DNA of 64,000 bases from Actinacidiphila cocklensis (GTDB lineage: Bacteria > Actinomycetota > Actinomycetes > Streptomycetales > Streptomycetaceae). Below are positions 53,806 to 62,449 of the stretch, piece by piece (positions within the stretch are counted from its first letter, which is position 1; each line of letters begins with the position of its first letter). The translations under genes were made by a program, and so were the position numbers. The DNA is taken from the NCBI RefSeq assembly GCF_907177275.1, contig NZ_CAJSLV010000048.1:269476-333475 (forward strand), written 5' to 3'. The notes under the pieces were generated by a model. The model was not told the origin of the DNA. It worked only from the letters and a program-made list of their open reading frames with translations, and ran no database searches.

Positions 53806-55632
53806 TTGCACCACCACCCATCCCGCCGCAGTGTCCTCACCGCAGCCGCCGCCGGCTCCGTCGTCCTGGCCGGCGCGGCCCCCTCCGCCGCGGCCGCCGC
53901 CGGTTCCGCCCTGAGCAGCGCGGACCGCCGCACGATCCGCGCGATCATCCAGCGGATGAGCCTTGAGGAGAAGGTCGGCCAGCTGTTCGTCATGCGGGTC
54001 TACGGGGCGTCGGCGACCGACCCCGACCCCGCGGACGTGGCCGCCAACCAGGCCCAGATCGGCGTCTCGAACGCCGCGGAGCTGCTCGCCACCTACCACG
54101 TCGGCGGCATCATCTACTTCGCGTGGGCGCACAACACGCAGAACCCGCACCAGATCGTCGACCTCTCCAACGGCATCCAGCGCGCCGCGCTCTCGCACGG
54201 CACCCCCGTACCGCTGCTGATCTCCACCGACCAGGAGCAGGGCGCGGTCGCCAGGATCGGCGCACCCGCCACCCTCTTCGGCGGCGGCATGGCGCTCGGC
54301 GCCGACGGCAGCCCGGCGGACGCGCGGACCGCCGCCCGGGTGATCGGCACCGAACTGGCCGCCATGGGCGTCAACCAGAACTACTCCCCCGTCTCCGACG
54401 TCAACATCAACCCGGCCAACCCGGTGATCGGGGTGCGCTCCTTCGGCGCCGACCCCACCGCGGTCGCCGCACTGGCCGCGGCGCAGGTCAAGGGGTATCA
54501 GGGCGCCGGGATCGCCTCCACCGCCAAGCACTTCCCCGGGCACGGCGACACCGGCACCGACAGCCACTTCTCACTGCCGATCATCACGCACACGCTGGAG
54601 CAGTGGCAGACCATCGACGCCCCGCCCTTCCGCGCGGCGATCGCGGCCGGCATCGACTCGATCATGACGGCGCACATCCTGGTGCCGGCCCTGGACGACT
54701 CGGGCGACCCGGCGACGCTGTCGTACCCCATCCTCACCGGGGTGCTGCGCGAACAGCTCGGCTACGACGGTGTCGTGGTCACCGACGCGCTCGACATGGC
54801 AGGGGTGCGGGAGAAGTACGGCGACGCCCGGGTGCCGGTGCTCGCCCTCAAGGCGGGCGCCGACCAGCTGCTCAACCCGCCGCTGCTGCCGGTCGCCTAC
54901 CAGGGCGTCATGGACGCCGTGGCCTCCGGCGAGCTGACCGAGGAACGCATCGAGGTGTCGCTGGAGCGCATCCTCGCCCTCAAACTCCGCAAGGGCCTCT
55001 TCCGCAACCCCTTCGTCACCCATGCCGGGGTCGACCGGGTGGTCGGTACGCGCGCGCATCTGGCGGCCGCCGACCGGATCACCGAACGCGGTATCACCCT
55101 GCTCGCCAACGACCAGGACGCGCTGCCGCTGCCCCGCCGCTCGCACCGCGACCTGCTGGTGGTCGGCGCCGATCCCGCGGCGCCGTCCGGGACCGGCGGT
55201 CCGCCGACCGGTGTGCTGGCCAAGGCGCTCACCGACCTCGGCCACACCGCGCAGGCGCTGTCCACCGGGACCGCGCCGACGCAGGCGGTGATCGACATGG
55301 CGGTGGCGGCGGCCGCGGGCAAGGACGCGGTGATCGTCTGCACCTACAACGTGACGTCCGCGTCGACCGGGCAGATCGCCCTGGTCACCGCGCTGGCCGC
55401 GGCGGCGGTCCCGGTCGTCACCGTCGCTGTCCGCAACCCCTACGACATCGCCTGCCTGCCGCCGGTGGCAGCGTCGCTGGCCACCTACGGCTGGACCGAC
55501 GTCTCGATGCGCGCCGTGGCCCGGGTGATCGCCGGCAAGGCGGCACCGGCCGGGCGGCTGCCGGTCGCGGTGCCGCGCGCCGACGACCCGGCGACGGCGC
55601 TCTACCCGATCGGTTACGGCCTGGACTACTAG
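53806..55632 (+). CDS. Secreted glycoside hydrolase family 3 enzyme (NagZ-like beta-N-acetylhexosaminidase)
   Basis: Exported enzyme of 608 residues. The N-terminus HHHPSRRSVLTAAAAGSVVLAGAAPSAAA is a twin-arginine-type signal (SRRSVL). The GH3 TIM barrel follows: KVGQLFVMRVYG, LLISTDQEQGAVAR, and KHFPGHGDTGTDSH at 241-254, where His246 and Asp248 form the His/Asp dyad of NagZ-type enzymes. VVVTDALDMAGV has the nucleophile Asp327. A second alpha/beta domain ends GRLPVAVPRADDP. GH3 NagZ-type enzymes release GlcNAc from chitin oligomers or peptidoglycan fragments. The start is TTG 53806, with AGAAGGAG at ideal distance and no ATG or GTG that fits. Confidence 0.9.
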   Translation: MHHHPSRRSVLTAAAAGSVVLAGAAPSAAAAAGSALSSADRRTIRAIIQRMSLEEKVGQLFVMRVYGASATDPDPADVAANQAQIGVSNAAELLATYHVGGIIYFAWAHNTQNPHQIVDLSNGIQRAALSHGTPVPLLISTDQEQGAVARIGAPATLFGGGMALGADGSPADARTAARVIGTELAAMGVNQNYSPVSDVNINPANPVIGVRSFGADPTAVAALAAAQVKGYQGAGIASTAKHFPGHGDTGTDSHFSLPIITHTLEQWQTIDAPPFRAAIAAGIDSIMTAHILVPALDDSGDPATLSYPILTGVLREQLGYDGVVVTDALDMAGVREKYGDARVPVLALKAGADQLLNPPLLPVAYQGVMDAVASGELTEERIEVSLERILALKLRKGLFRNPFVTHAGVDRVVGTRAHLAAADRITERGITLLANDQDALPLPRRSHRDLLVVGADPAAPSGTGGPPTGVLAKALTDLGHTAQALSTGTAPTQAVIDMAVAAAAGKDAVIVCTYNVTSASTGQIALVTALAAAAVPVVTVAVRNPYDIACLPPVAASLATYGWTDVSMRAVARVIAGKAAPAGRLPVAVPRADDPATALYPIGYGLDY

Positions 55633-55660
55633 CGGGGCCGGGGTGCGGGCGGACGGCGCG

Positions 55661-58600
55661 TCAGGCGGCCGCCCGCACCTCGCCGGTGAAGGTGCGCCAC
55701 AGCTCGGCATACCGGCCGCCACGGGCCAGCAGCGCCTCGTGCGTGCCGTCCTCGACCACCTTCCCGTGGTCGAGGACCACGACCCGGTCGGCGCGGGCCG
55801 CGGTGCTCAGCCGGTGCGCGACCACCAGCGTCGTACGGCGGATGGCCAGCCGGTCGGCGGCCTGGTTGACCAGTGCCTCGGTCGCCAGGTCCAGCGCCGC
55901 GGTCGCCTCGTCGAGCAGCAGGATCGCGGGGTCCACCAGTTCGGCGCGGGCCAGCGCGATCAGCTGCCGCTGGCCGGCGGACAGGTTGCGGCCGCGTTCG
56001 GCGACCTGGTGCAGATAGCCGCCGTCCAGGGTGGCGATCATCGCGTGCGCGCCCACCGCCCGGGCCGCGGCCTCCACTTCGGCGTCGGTCGCGTCGGACC
56101 GGCCGTAGGCGATGGCGTCGCGCACGGTGCCGGCGAACAGATAGGGCTCCTGGGGGACGACGCCGAGCCGCTGCCGGTAGGCGGTCAGGTCGAGTTCGCG
56201 GATGTCGTCGCCGTCGACCAGCACCGCGCCGTCGGTCGGGTCGTAGAACCGCGCGACCATCTTCACCAGGGTGGACTTGCCCGCACCCGTCTCGCCGACG
56301 AAGGCGACCGTCTGGCCCGCGGGGATCTGCAGCGAGATGCCGCCCAGCGCCTCGGTGCCGTCGGCCTGCGGGCCGCCGTAGCGGAAGTGCAGGTCGCGGA
56401 AGGTGATCTCGCCGCGCAGCGGGCCGACCGGCCGGGCCTTGTCGGCGGCCGGGGTCGTGGTGGGCTCGCGCAGCAGTTCCCGGATGCGGCCGAGCGAGAC
56501 CGACGCCTGCTGGTAGCCGTCGAAGACCTGCGAGAGCTGCTGCACGGGCGAGAAGAACAGGTCGATGTAGAGCAGGTACGCCACCAGCGCGCCGACCGTC
56601 AGCGTCCCCGCGCTCACCCGGTGCGCCCCGACGATGAGCACCAGCGCGGCCGCCACGCTGGACAGCAGCTGCACGAACGGGAAGTACACCGAGATCAGGA
56701 ACTGCCCGCGCACCCGCGCGCTGCGGTAGTCGTCGCTGCGCTGGGCGAAGCGGTCGGCGCCGCGCCGCTGGCCGCGGAAGGCCTGCACGACGCGCAGCCC
56801 GGCGACATGCTCCTGGAGGTCGGCGTTGACGACCGCGACCTTCTCCCTGGCCAGCTCGTAGGCCCGCACCGACTTGCGGCGGAAGACCCAGGTGCCCACC
56901 ACCAGGATCGGCAGCGTGGCGAAGACCAGCAGGGCCAGCTCGACATCGATGGCCAGCAGCGCCACCAGGATGCCGCCGAAGGTGAGCACGCTGACCAGCG
57001 CGGTGACCAGGCCGGTCTGCAGGAACGTGGACAGCGCGTCCACGTCGGTGGTCATCCGCGTCATGATGCGGCCGGTCAGCTCGCGCTCGTAGTAGTCGAG
57101 GCCGAGCCGGTGCAGATGCGCGAATATCTTGACCCGCAGCGAGTACAGCACCCGTTCGCCGGTGCGCCCGGTGATCAGCGTGGAGCCCCATTCCGCCGCC
57201 CACTGCGCCAGCACCAGGCCGAGGCCCAGCAGCGACGCCACCCAGACCGCGCCGAGCGCCTGGCGCCGGACACCGGCGTCGATGCCGTGCCGGATGAGCA
57301 CCGGCAGCAGCAGCCCGGCGAGCGCGTCGACCGCGACCAGCAGCAGGCTCAGCAGCAGCGGGGTGCGGAAGCCGCGCAGCAGGCTGCGCAGGCCGAAGGT
57401 GTGCTCGGCCTGCTGCGCCTGCTCCTCGTCGATCTGCGGGGTGTCCAGGGCCGGCGGGAGCGCGGCCACCTTGGCGAGCAGATCCGGGGTGGCGGGCATG
57501 CCCGCCAGAGCGCCGGCCATCGCGCCGGGACCGGCGGCGGGCCGGGGCTGTGCCGCCGCTCCGGCCGGCGGGGCGCCGTCGGCGCCGTCCTCGTCGGCGG
57601 GGCGGCGGTCGGCCGGCCACAGCTCGGGGGTGATGGCGCCCTCCGCTGCCCGCTCCTCTTCCGTCTCCGCGGACGGCCCGCCGGCCTCGGCGCGGGCGCC
57701 GGCAGGGTCGATCGCCACCACGTCGGCGCCGAGCGCGTCGGGGTCGGTGAGCAGGGCGCGGTAGAGGGCGCTGCGCTCCTGCAGCTCGTCGTGCGTGCCG
57801 ATGTCGGACAGCCGTCCGGCGTCGAGGACCGCGATCCGGTCGGCGAGAGCGAGGGTGGAGCGGCGGTGGGCGATGAGCAGCGTCGTACGGCCGCGCATGA
57901 CCTCGCGCAGCGCGTCGAAGATCTCGGCCTCGACCCGGGCGTCGATCGCCGAGGTCGCGTCGTCGAGCAGCAGCAGCCGGGGGTCGGTGAGTATGGCCCG
58001 GGCCAGGGCGACGCGCTGCCGCTGGCCGCCGGACAGGGTCAGGCCCTGCTCGCCGACGACGGTGTCGTAGCCGTCCGGCAGTTCGGTGATGAAGTCGTGC
58101 GCCTGGGCGGCGCGGGTGGCGGCGAGGATCTGTTCCTCGGTCGCCTCCGGGTGCCCGTAGGCGATGTTGGCGCGGACCGTGTCGGAGAACAGGAAGCTGT
58201 CCTCGGGGACCATGCCGATGACCGACCGCAGGGACTCGAAGGTCAGCTCCCGCACATCGGTGCCGCCGACCAGGACGGCGCCGCCGGTGACGTCGTACAG
58301 CCGCGGCAGCAGCAGCGAGACGGTCGACTTGCCGGAGCCCGAGGAGCCGACGACCGCGACCGTCTCGCCGGGGGCGATGGTCAGGTCGAAGCCGTCCAGG
58401 ACCGGGCGGTCCTGGCTGTAGCCGAAGGTGACGTGGTCGAACTCGACGGTGGCCGGGGCGTCCTCGGGCAGCGCCTTGCTGCCCTCCTCCAGCGTCGGCT
58501 CGGTGTCGATCAGCTCGAAGACCCGCTCCACGCCGGCCCTGGCCTGCTGGCCGACGGTCAGCACGACCGTGAGCATCCGCACCGGGCCGGTGAGCTGGGC

Positions 58601-59488
58601 CAGGTACGTGGAGAAGGCGACGAAGGTGCCCAGGCTGATCTGCCCGCGGGTGGCCATCCAGCCGCCGAGCGCCAGCATGCCGATCTGGCCGAGCGAGGGC
58701 ACCGCCTGGAGCGCCGGGGTGTATCGGGCGTTGAGCCGGACCGTGCGCAGCCGCCCGGCGAACAGCCGGCGGCTGACCGCGGCCAGCTTGCCCATCTCCT
58801 GCTGCTCCTGGCCGAAGCCCTTGACCACGCGCACGCCGGTGACCGAGCCGTCGACGATCCCGGCGACGGCGGCCGCCTGCCCCTGGGCGTACCAGGTGGC
58901 GGGGAAGAGCCGCCGGCGGGATCGGTTGGCGATGAACCACAGCGCGGGCGCGACGGCCAGCGCGACCAGGGTGAGCAGCGGCGAGAGCACCAGCATGACG
59001 ACGAGCGAGAGCACGAACAGCAGCAGGTTGCCGATGACCATGGGCAGCATGAACAGCAGGCCCTGGATCAGCTGCAGGTCGCTGGTGGCGCGGCCGACGA
59101 CCTGGCCGGTGCTCAGCTCGTCCTGCCTGCGGCCGTCGAGCCGCATGATCGTGCGGAACATCTCGTTGCGCAGGTCGTGCTGCACGTCCAGGGCGAGCCG
59201 GCCGCCGTAGTAGCGGCGCAGGTACGTCAGCGCGTAGACCACCACCGCGGCGATGATCAGGGCGACCGCCCAGGGCGCGAGCGGCTTGTCGTGCTTGACG
59301 ATCACGTCGTCGATGATCAGCTTGGGGACCAGCGGGACCAGCGCGGTGACCGCCATACCGGCCAGCGAGGCGCCGAGCGAGAGCAGGACCGCGCTTCTGT
59401 ACCGCCAGCAGTACGCCGTCAGCCGTCGGAGCCACCCCTGCTCCTGGCCGCCGTCCCTCGCCGCCGTCACCGGCTTCGCCGTCGTCAC
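55661..59488 (-). CDS. Fused ABC exporter (two TMD-NBD halves) with one degenerate ATP site
   Basis: A single 1275-residue chain holding two complete half-transporters. Half 1: membrane domain about 25-330, ATPase with GSSGSGKST (Lys387), LSGGQRQR and LLLLDDATSAID, where Asp510 stands in the catalytic Glu position. A linker of about 130 residues rich in Ala, Pro and Glu joins half 2: membrane domain about 690-1000, GETGAGKST (Lys1071), signature LSAGQRQL, and LLLDEATAALD with Glu1194. The Glu-to-Asp change makes one ATP site weak, as in asymmetric heterodimeric exporters. The design resembles mycobacterial Rv0194-like multidrug exporters. GTG 59488 has GGGAGG upstream; several earlier in-frame ATG codons lack ribosome sites. 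Confidence 0.93.
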   Translation of the reverse strand: MTTAKPVTAARDGGQEQGWLRRLTAYCWRYRSAVLLSLGASLAGMAVTALVPLVPKLIIDDVIVKHDKPLAPWAVALIIAAVVVYALTYLRRYYGGRLALDVQHDLRNEMFRTIMRLDGRRQDELSTGQVVGRATSDLQLIQGLLFMLPMVIGNLLLFVLSLVVMLVLSPLLTLVALAVAPALWFIANRSRRRLFPATWYAQGQAAAVAGIVDGSVTGVRVVKGFGQEQQEMGKLAAVSRRLFAGRLRTVRLNARYTPALQAVPSLGQIGMLALGGWMATRGQISLGTFVAFSTYLAQLTGPVRMLTVVLTVGQQARAGVERVFELIDTEPTLEEGSKALPEDAPATVEFDHVTFGYSQDRPVLDGFDLTIAPGETVAVVGSSGSGKSTVSLLLPRLYDVTGGAVLVGGTDVRELTFESLRSVIGMVPEDSFLFSDTVRANIAYGHPEATEEQILAATRAAQAHDFITELPDGYDTVVGEQGLTLSGGQRQRVALARAILTDPRLLLLDDATSAIDARVEAEIFDALREVMRGRTTLLIAHRRSTLALADRIAVLDAGRLSDIGTHDELQERSALYRALLTDPDALGADVVAIDPAGARAEAGGPSAETEEERAAEGAITPELWPADRRPADEDGADGAPPAGAAAQPRPAAGPGAMAGALAGMPATPDLLAKVAALPPALDTPQIDEEQAQQAEHTFGLRSLLRGFRTPLLLSLLLVAVDALAGLLLPVLIRHGIDAGVRRQALGAVWVASLLGLGLVLAQWAAEWGSTLITGRTGERVLYSLRVKIFAHLHRLGLDYYERELTGRIMTRMTTDVDALSTFLQTGLVTALVSVLTFGGILVALLAIDVELALLVFATLPILVVGTWVFRRKSVRAYELAREKVAVVNADLQEHVAGLRVVQAFRGQRRGADRFAQRSDDYRSARVRGQFLISVYFPFVQLLSSVAAALVLIVGAHRVSAGTLTVGALVAYLLYIDLFFSPVQQLSQVFDGYQQASVSLGRIRELLREPTTTPAADKARPVGPLRGEITFRDLHFRYGGPQADGTEALGGISLQIPAGQTVAFVGETGAGKSTLVKMVARFYDPTDGAVLVDGDDIRELDLTAYRQRLGVVPQEPYLFAGTVRDAIAYGRSDATDAEVEAAARAVGAHAMIATLDGGYLHQVAERGRNLSAGQRQLIALARAELVDPAILLLDEATAALDLATEALVNQAADRLAIRRTTLVVAHRLSTAARADRVVVLDHGKVVEDGTHEALLARGGRYAELWRTFTGEVRAAA

Positions 59489-59589
59489 GCGGTCCTCCCA
59501 CCCCATCGTCTGTCGCCCGTCACTGCTCATCTGTCGCTCGGACGCTGCAACGCGCCGGACTGCACGTTTCATCCTCCTGCAACAAACCA

Positions 59590-59625
59590 ACGACCAAGGT
59601 CGCACACGAGTGCGACATTGGTCGT
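59590..59625. terminator. Long inverted repeat between the agmatinase and ABC exporter genes
   Basis: Arms 59590-59605 and 59610-59625 are complementary at 15 of 16 positions with a 4-base loop. On the minus strand it follows the agmatinase stop by 56 bp and is followed by the U-rich TGGTTTGTTG, as in a terminator. It is also about 100 bp upstream of the exporter start, and its CGACCAA/TTGGTCG ends could be an operator. Confidence 0.5.
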
Positions 59626-59681
59626 AATCCCTTCGGGTGATTCGGTGGAGCCGGGCCGGCCGGGAGCCGGGGGCGGCCGGG

Positions 59682-60641
59682 TCAGCGGGCGGCGGCGATC
59701 TGCCGGGCCATGATCGTGGTCAGCTCGTAGGCGGTGTGGGAGGCCGCGACCGAGGTGATCTCGGCGTGGTCGTAGGCCGGCGCGACCTCGACCACGTCGG
59801 CGGAGACCAGCCGGCATCCGGCCAGGCCGCGCAGGATCTCCAGCAGCTCGCGCGAGGTGAGGCCGCCCGCCTCCGGGGTGCCGGTGCCCGGCGCGTGGGC
59901 CGGGTCGAGGACGTCGATGTCGACCGAGATGTACAGCGGCCGGTCGCCGATCCGCTCGCTGAGCTGCTGGACGACCTCGTCGACCCCGCGGCGCATGACG
60001 TCGGCCGAGGTCACGATGCCGAAGCCCATCCGCTCGTCGTCGTCGAGGTCCTGGCGTCCGTACAGGGGCCCGCGGGTGCCGACATGGGACAGCGCGGAGG
60101 TGTCGAGGATGCCCTCCTCGACGGCCCGCCGGAAGGGCGTCCCGTGGGTGTAGGCGGCGCCGAAGTAGGTGTCCCAGGTGTCCAGGTGCGCGTCGAAGTG
60201 CAGCAGCGCCACCGGGCCGTGCCTGCGGGCCACGGCCCGCAGCAGCGGCAGCGCGATGGTGTGGTCGCCGCCGAGCGTCATCAGGCGGGCGCCGGTGCCG
60301 AGCAGGTCGTCGGCCGCGGCCTGCACGGTCTCCACCGCCTCCCCGATGTCGAACGGGTTGACGGCGATGTCGCCGGCGTCGGCGACCTGGGCCAGCGCGA
60401 AGGGCGACGCGTCCTGCGCCGGGTTGTACGGCCGCAGCAGCCGGGAGGCCTCGCGGATCGCGTTGCCGCCGAAACGGGCGCCGGGGCGGTAGGACACCCC
60501 GCTGTCGAAGGGGACGCCCACCACCGCGACGTCGGCGGCGCCGACCTCGTCCAGGCGCGGCAGGCGGGCGAAGGTCGCCGGGCCTGCGTAGCGCGGGATG
60601 CGCGAGGAGTCGACGGGGCCGCGCGGCTCTGCGCTGCTCAT
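59682..60641 (-). CDS. speB: Agmatinase-family ureohydrolase
   Basis: Mn-dependent ureohydrolase, 319 residues. The three metal motifs are present: [10 protein letters not shown] (His), [12 protein letters not shown] (Asp-His-Asp) and [22 protein letters not shown] (Asp-x-Asp). [26 protein letters not shown] is the agmatinase N-terminal block. The enzyme removes urea from agmatine to give putrescine; related members use guanidinobutyrate or guanidinopropionate, which sequence cannot exclude. ATG 60641 starts MSSAEPRG, with AAAGGCAG upstream. It is divergent from the phosphatase-like gene across 238 bp. No transporter or other polyamine gene is nearby. Confidence 0.88.
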   Translation of the reverse strand: MSSAEPRGPVDSSRIPRYAGPATFARLPRLDEVGAADVAVVGVPFDSGVSYRPGARFGGNAIREASRLLRPYNPAQDASPFALAQVADAGDIAVNPFDIGEAVETVQAAADDLLGTGARLMTLGGDHTIALPLLRAVARRHGPVALLHFDAHLDTWDTYFGAAYTHGTPFRRAVEEGILDTSALSHVGTRGPLYGRQDLDDDERMGFGIVTSADVMRRGVDEVVQQLSERIGDRPLYISVDIDVLDPAHAPGTGTPEAGGLTSRELLEILRGLAGCRLVSADVVEVAPAYDHAEITSVAASHTAYELTTIMARQIAAAR

Positions 60642-60879
60642 TGTGGCTGCCTTTCTGCCTGGCTTCTGGGTGGGCTGCCGCGGTTGTCCGCGACGGTTTC
60701 CGCGGGCTTGCCGCGTGCGCTGGACGCGCCCGCCGCGTGCGGTGCGGCTCCGGCCGACCGTACGCCGCCGCCGGAAGTCCCCGAAATGTACGTTTCCGCG
60801 CATCCGCGCTGTCTATTACGCCTCGGCGTCGATCCGCGGGACGTCGCCTGTGAGCGCGTCGGGGCGGGACAATGTCCCC
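60642..60879. promoter_or_regulatory. Divergent promoter region of the agmatinase and phosphatase-like genes
   Basis: These 238 bp separate two divergent genes. GGGAC-AAT-GTCCC at 60866-60878 is a 13-bp inverted repeat just before the ATG at 60880 and contains GACAAT, a possible -10. If used, transcription would start at or next to that ATG, another leaderless candidate, but the -35 region (CGCCTG) is poor. Confidence 0.35.
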
Positions 60880-61683
60880 ATGCCCAAGGATTCCGCCACT
60901 TCCGCGCCCACTCGCCGCGCCCTCGTCTCCCACCTGATACGCACCCGGATCGCCGGGGACGTCGCCACCAGCCGGGAGAACAACCTCGACCACTACCGCG
61001 AGCTGGCGGAGGGCAACCGCTACTACTGGTTCGGGCTCGAACTCGGCAACCGCTGGACGGACCGGGCGGACGTCCTGGACCTGATGGCGGAGCGCTGCGG
61101 CGTGGTGCCCGACGCGGGGCACCGCATCGGGCAGGACACGATAGACCCCGAGCTGACGGTCGACGCGCTGGACCGGATGGCCGTGGTGCTGCGCAAGGCG
61201 GTGGACAACCGCTCCCGGGTGCTGCTGGCCACCGGGCACCCCGCGGGCCTGTACGCCGTGCACCACGCGCTGGCCGCCGCGCTGCGGGCGGCGGGCTGCA
61301 CGCTGGTCACCCCGGCCGACCACCTCTACGGGGACGGCGGCGAAATCCGGCACCTTGCCGCGGTTTCCATGCTGCACCGGGCCGGCGGCCTGGTGCACAC
61401 CCACTCGCCCGACCCGATGCGGGAGATCCTTGCGGCGCTCGAACGGGACGGGCAGGCGCCGCCGGACCTGGTGGTCGCCGACCACGGCTGGGCCGGCTAC
61501 GCCGGAGGGCGCGGCATCGACACGGTCGGCTTCGCCGACTGCAACGACCCGGCGCTCTTCGTCGGCGAGGCCGAGGGCAGCCTGCTGGTGACGGTGCCGC
61601 TCGACGACAATGTGCCGCCGCACCACTACGCGCCGATGACCGCCTACCTGCTGGCCGCGGCGGGCCTTCCGCAGCCCGCCTGA
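60880..61683 (+). CDS. Phosphatase-like protein conserved in actinobacteria
   Basis: Cytoplasmic protein of 267 residues. Blocks RENNLDHYRELAEGNRYYWFGLELGNRWTD, VLLATGHPAGLYAVHHALAAALRAAGCTL, VTPADHLYGDGGEIRH, PDLVVADHGWAGYAGGRGIDTVGFADCNDPALFVGEAEGSLLVTVPLDDNVPPHHY are typical of a family annotated as phosphatase in streptomycetes. GHPAG and ADHGWAGYA may supply active-site residues (inference). No signal peptide. The start ATG 60880 has no ribosome site. Real biochemical function is unknown to me. Confidence 0.75.
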   Translation: MPKDSATSAPTRRALVSHLIRTRIAGDVATSRENNLDHYRELAEGNRYYWFGLELGNRWTDRADVLDLMAERCGVVPDAGHRIGQDTIDPELTVDALDRMAVVLRKAVDNRSRVLLATGHPAGLYAVHHALAAALRAAGCTLVTPADHLYGDGGEIRHLAAVSMLHRAGGLVHTHSPDPMREILAALERDGQAPPDLVVADHGWAGYAGGRGIDTVGFADCNDPALFVGEAEGSLLVTVPLDDNVPPHHYAPMTAYLLAAAGLPQPA

Positions 61684-61704
61684 CGCCACCGGGTCCGGGC
61701 GGAC

Positions 61705-61733
61705 CTGACGTGTCCCCGATCCCTGGTTACGAT
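61705..61733 (+). promoter_or_regulatory. Promoter of the two-component operon
   Basis: CTGACG at 61705-61710, a 17-bp spacer and TACGAT at 61728-61733: a good principal-sigma-type promoter. Transcription would start near 61740, followed by GGAGG/GAGGAAGG and GTG 61766. Confidence 0.55.
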
Positions 61734-61765
61734 CAGTGAAGGAGGTCGAGGAAGGCAGGGGCGCT

Positions 61766-62449
61766 GTGGTGCAGGTAGCGATCGTCGATGACGAAGCGCT
61801 GGTCAGGGCAGCCCTGCGGAGCATCCTGGAGTCCTCGGGCGACATCCGGGTGGTCGCGGACTGTGACGGCCATCAGGCACTGGCAGCGGTCACGGCGGCC
61901 CGGCCCGACCTGGTGCTGCTCGACGCGGTGATGCCGGAACCCGACGACGGCCTGAGCGTGCTGCGGGCACTGCGCGCGCTCCAGGACCCGCCGGCCGTGG
62001 CCATGCTCACCGCCTTCGACACCAGCGCGCACCTGCGGGCCGCGATGGCGGCAGGGGCCAGCGGATTCCTGCTCAAGGACACCGCGGTCGGGACGCTGAT
62101 CGACGCCGTGCGCATCCTCGCCGCCGGCGGCACCGTCTTCACCCCGACCGTCGCCCGGACGGTGGTGGACGGCTACCTCGGCGAGCCGCCGCACATTGCG
62201 GCGCAGGACCCCGGGCACAGCGCCCGGGACGCGGCCGTCGCCACCCTCACCGACCGCGAGCGCGCGGTGCTGCGGCTGCTCGCGGCCGGCGAGCCGAACG
62301 CGGCCATCGCGGACGAGCTGCGGATTTCGGTCAGCACGGTCAAGGACCACGTCCGGGCGGTGCTGCGCAAGCTCAGCGCCCCCAACCGGGTGGCCGCCGC
62401 CGTCATCGCCCACCAGACAGGGCTCGCCCGGCTGCCGGAGCGCCCGTGA
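61766..62449 (+). CDS. NarL/LuxR-type response regulator
   Basis: Response regulator of 227 residues. Receiver domain 1-120: VAIVDDEALVRAALRSIL (acidic pocket), phospho-acceptor Asp53 in DLVLLDAVMP, Thr in MLTAFDT and Lys in FLLKDT. The C-terminal LuxR HTH at about 155-220 is LTDRERAVLRLLAAGEPNAAIADELRISVSTVKDHVRAVLRKL. GTG 61766 or 61769 are equally possible starts after GAGGAAGG. The stop overlaps the kinase start as GTGA, so regulator and sensor are made together. The target genes are not evident; the pair stands between the phosphatase-like gene and tesB. Confidence 0.94.
   Translation: MVQVAIVDDEALVRAALRSILESSGDIRVVADCDGHQALAAVTAARPDLVLLDAVMPEPDDGLSVLRALRALQDPPAVAMLTAFDTSAHLRAAMAAGASGFLLKDTAVGTLIDAVRILAAGGTVFTPTVARTVVDGYLGEPPHIAAQDPGHSARDAAVATLTDRERAVLRLLAAGEPNAAIADELRISVSTVKDHVRAVLRKLSAPNRVAAAVIAHQTGLARLPERP

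Noticed and set aside
59489..59605. Longer N-terminus for the fused ABC exporter (ATG codons between 59506 and 59605)
   Set aside because: They lack properly spaced ribosome sites and add Arg-rich residues without counterpart in exporters, whereas GTG 59488 has GGGAGG.
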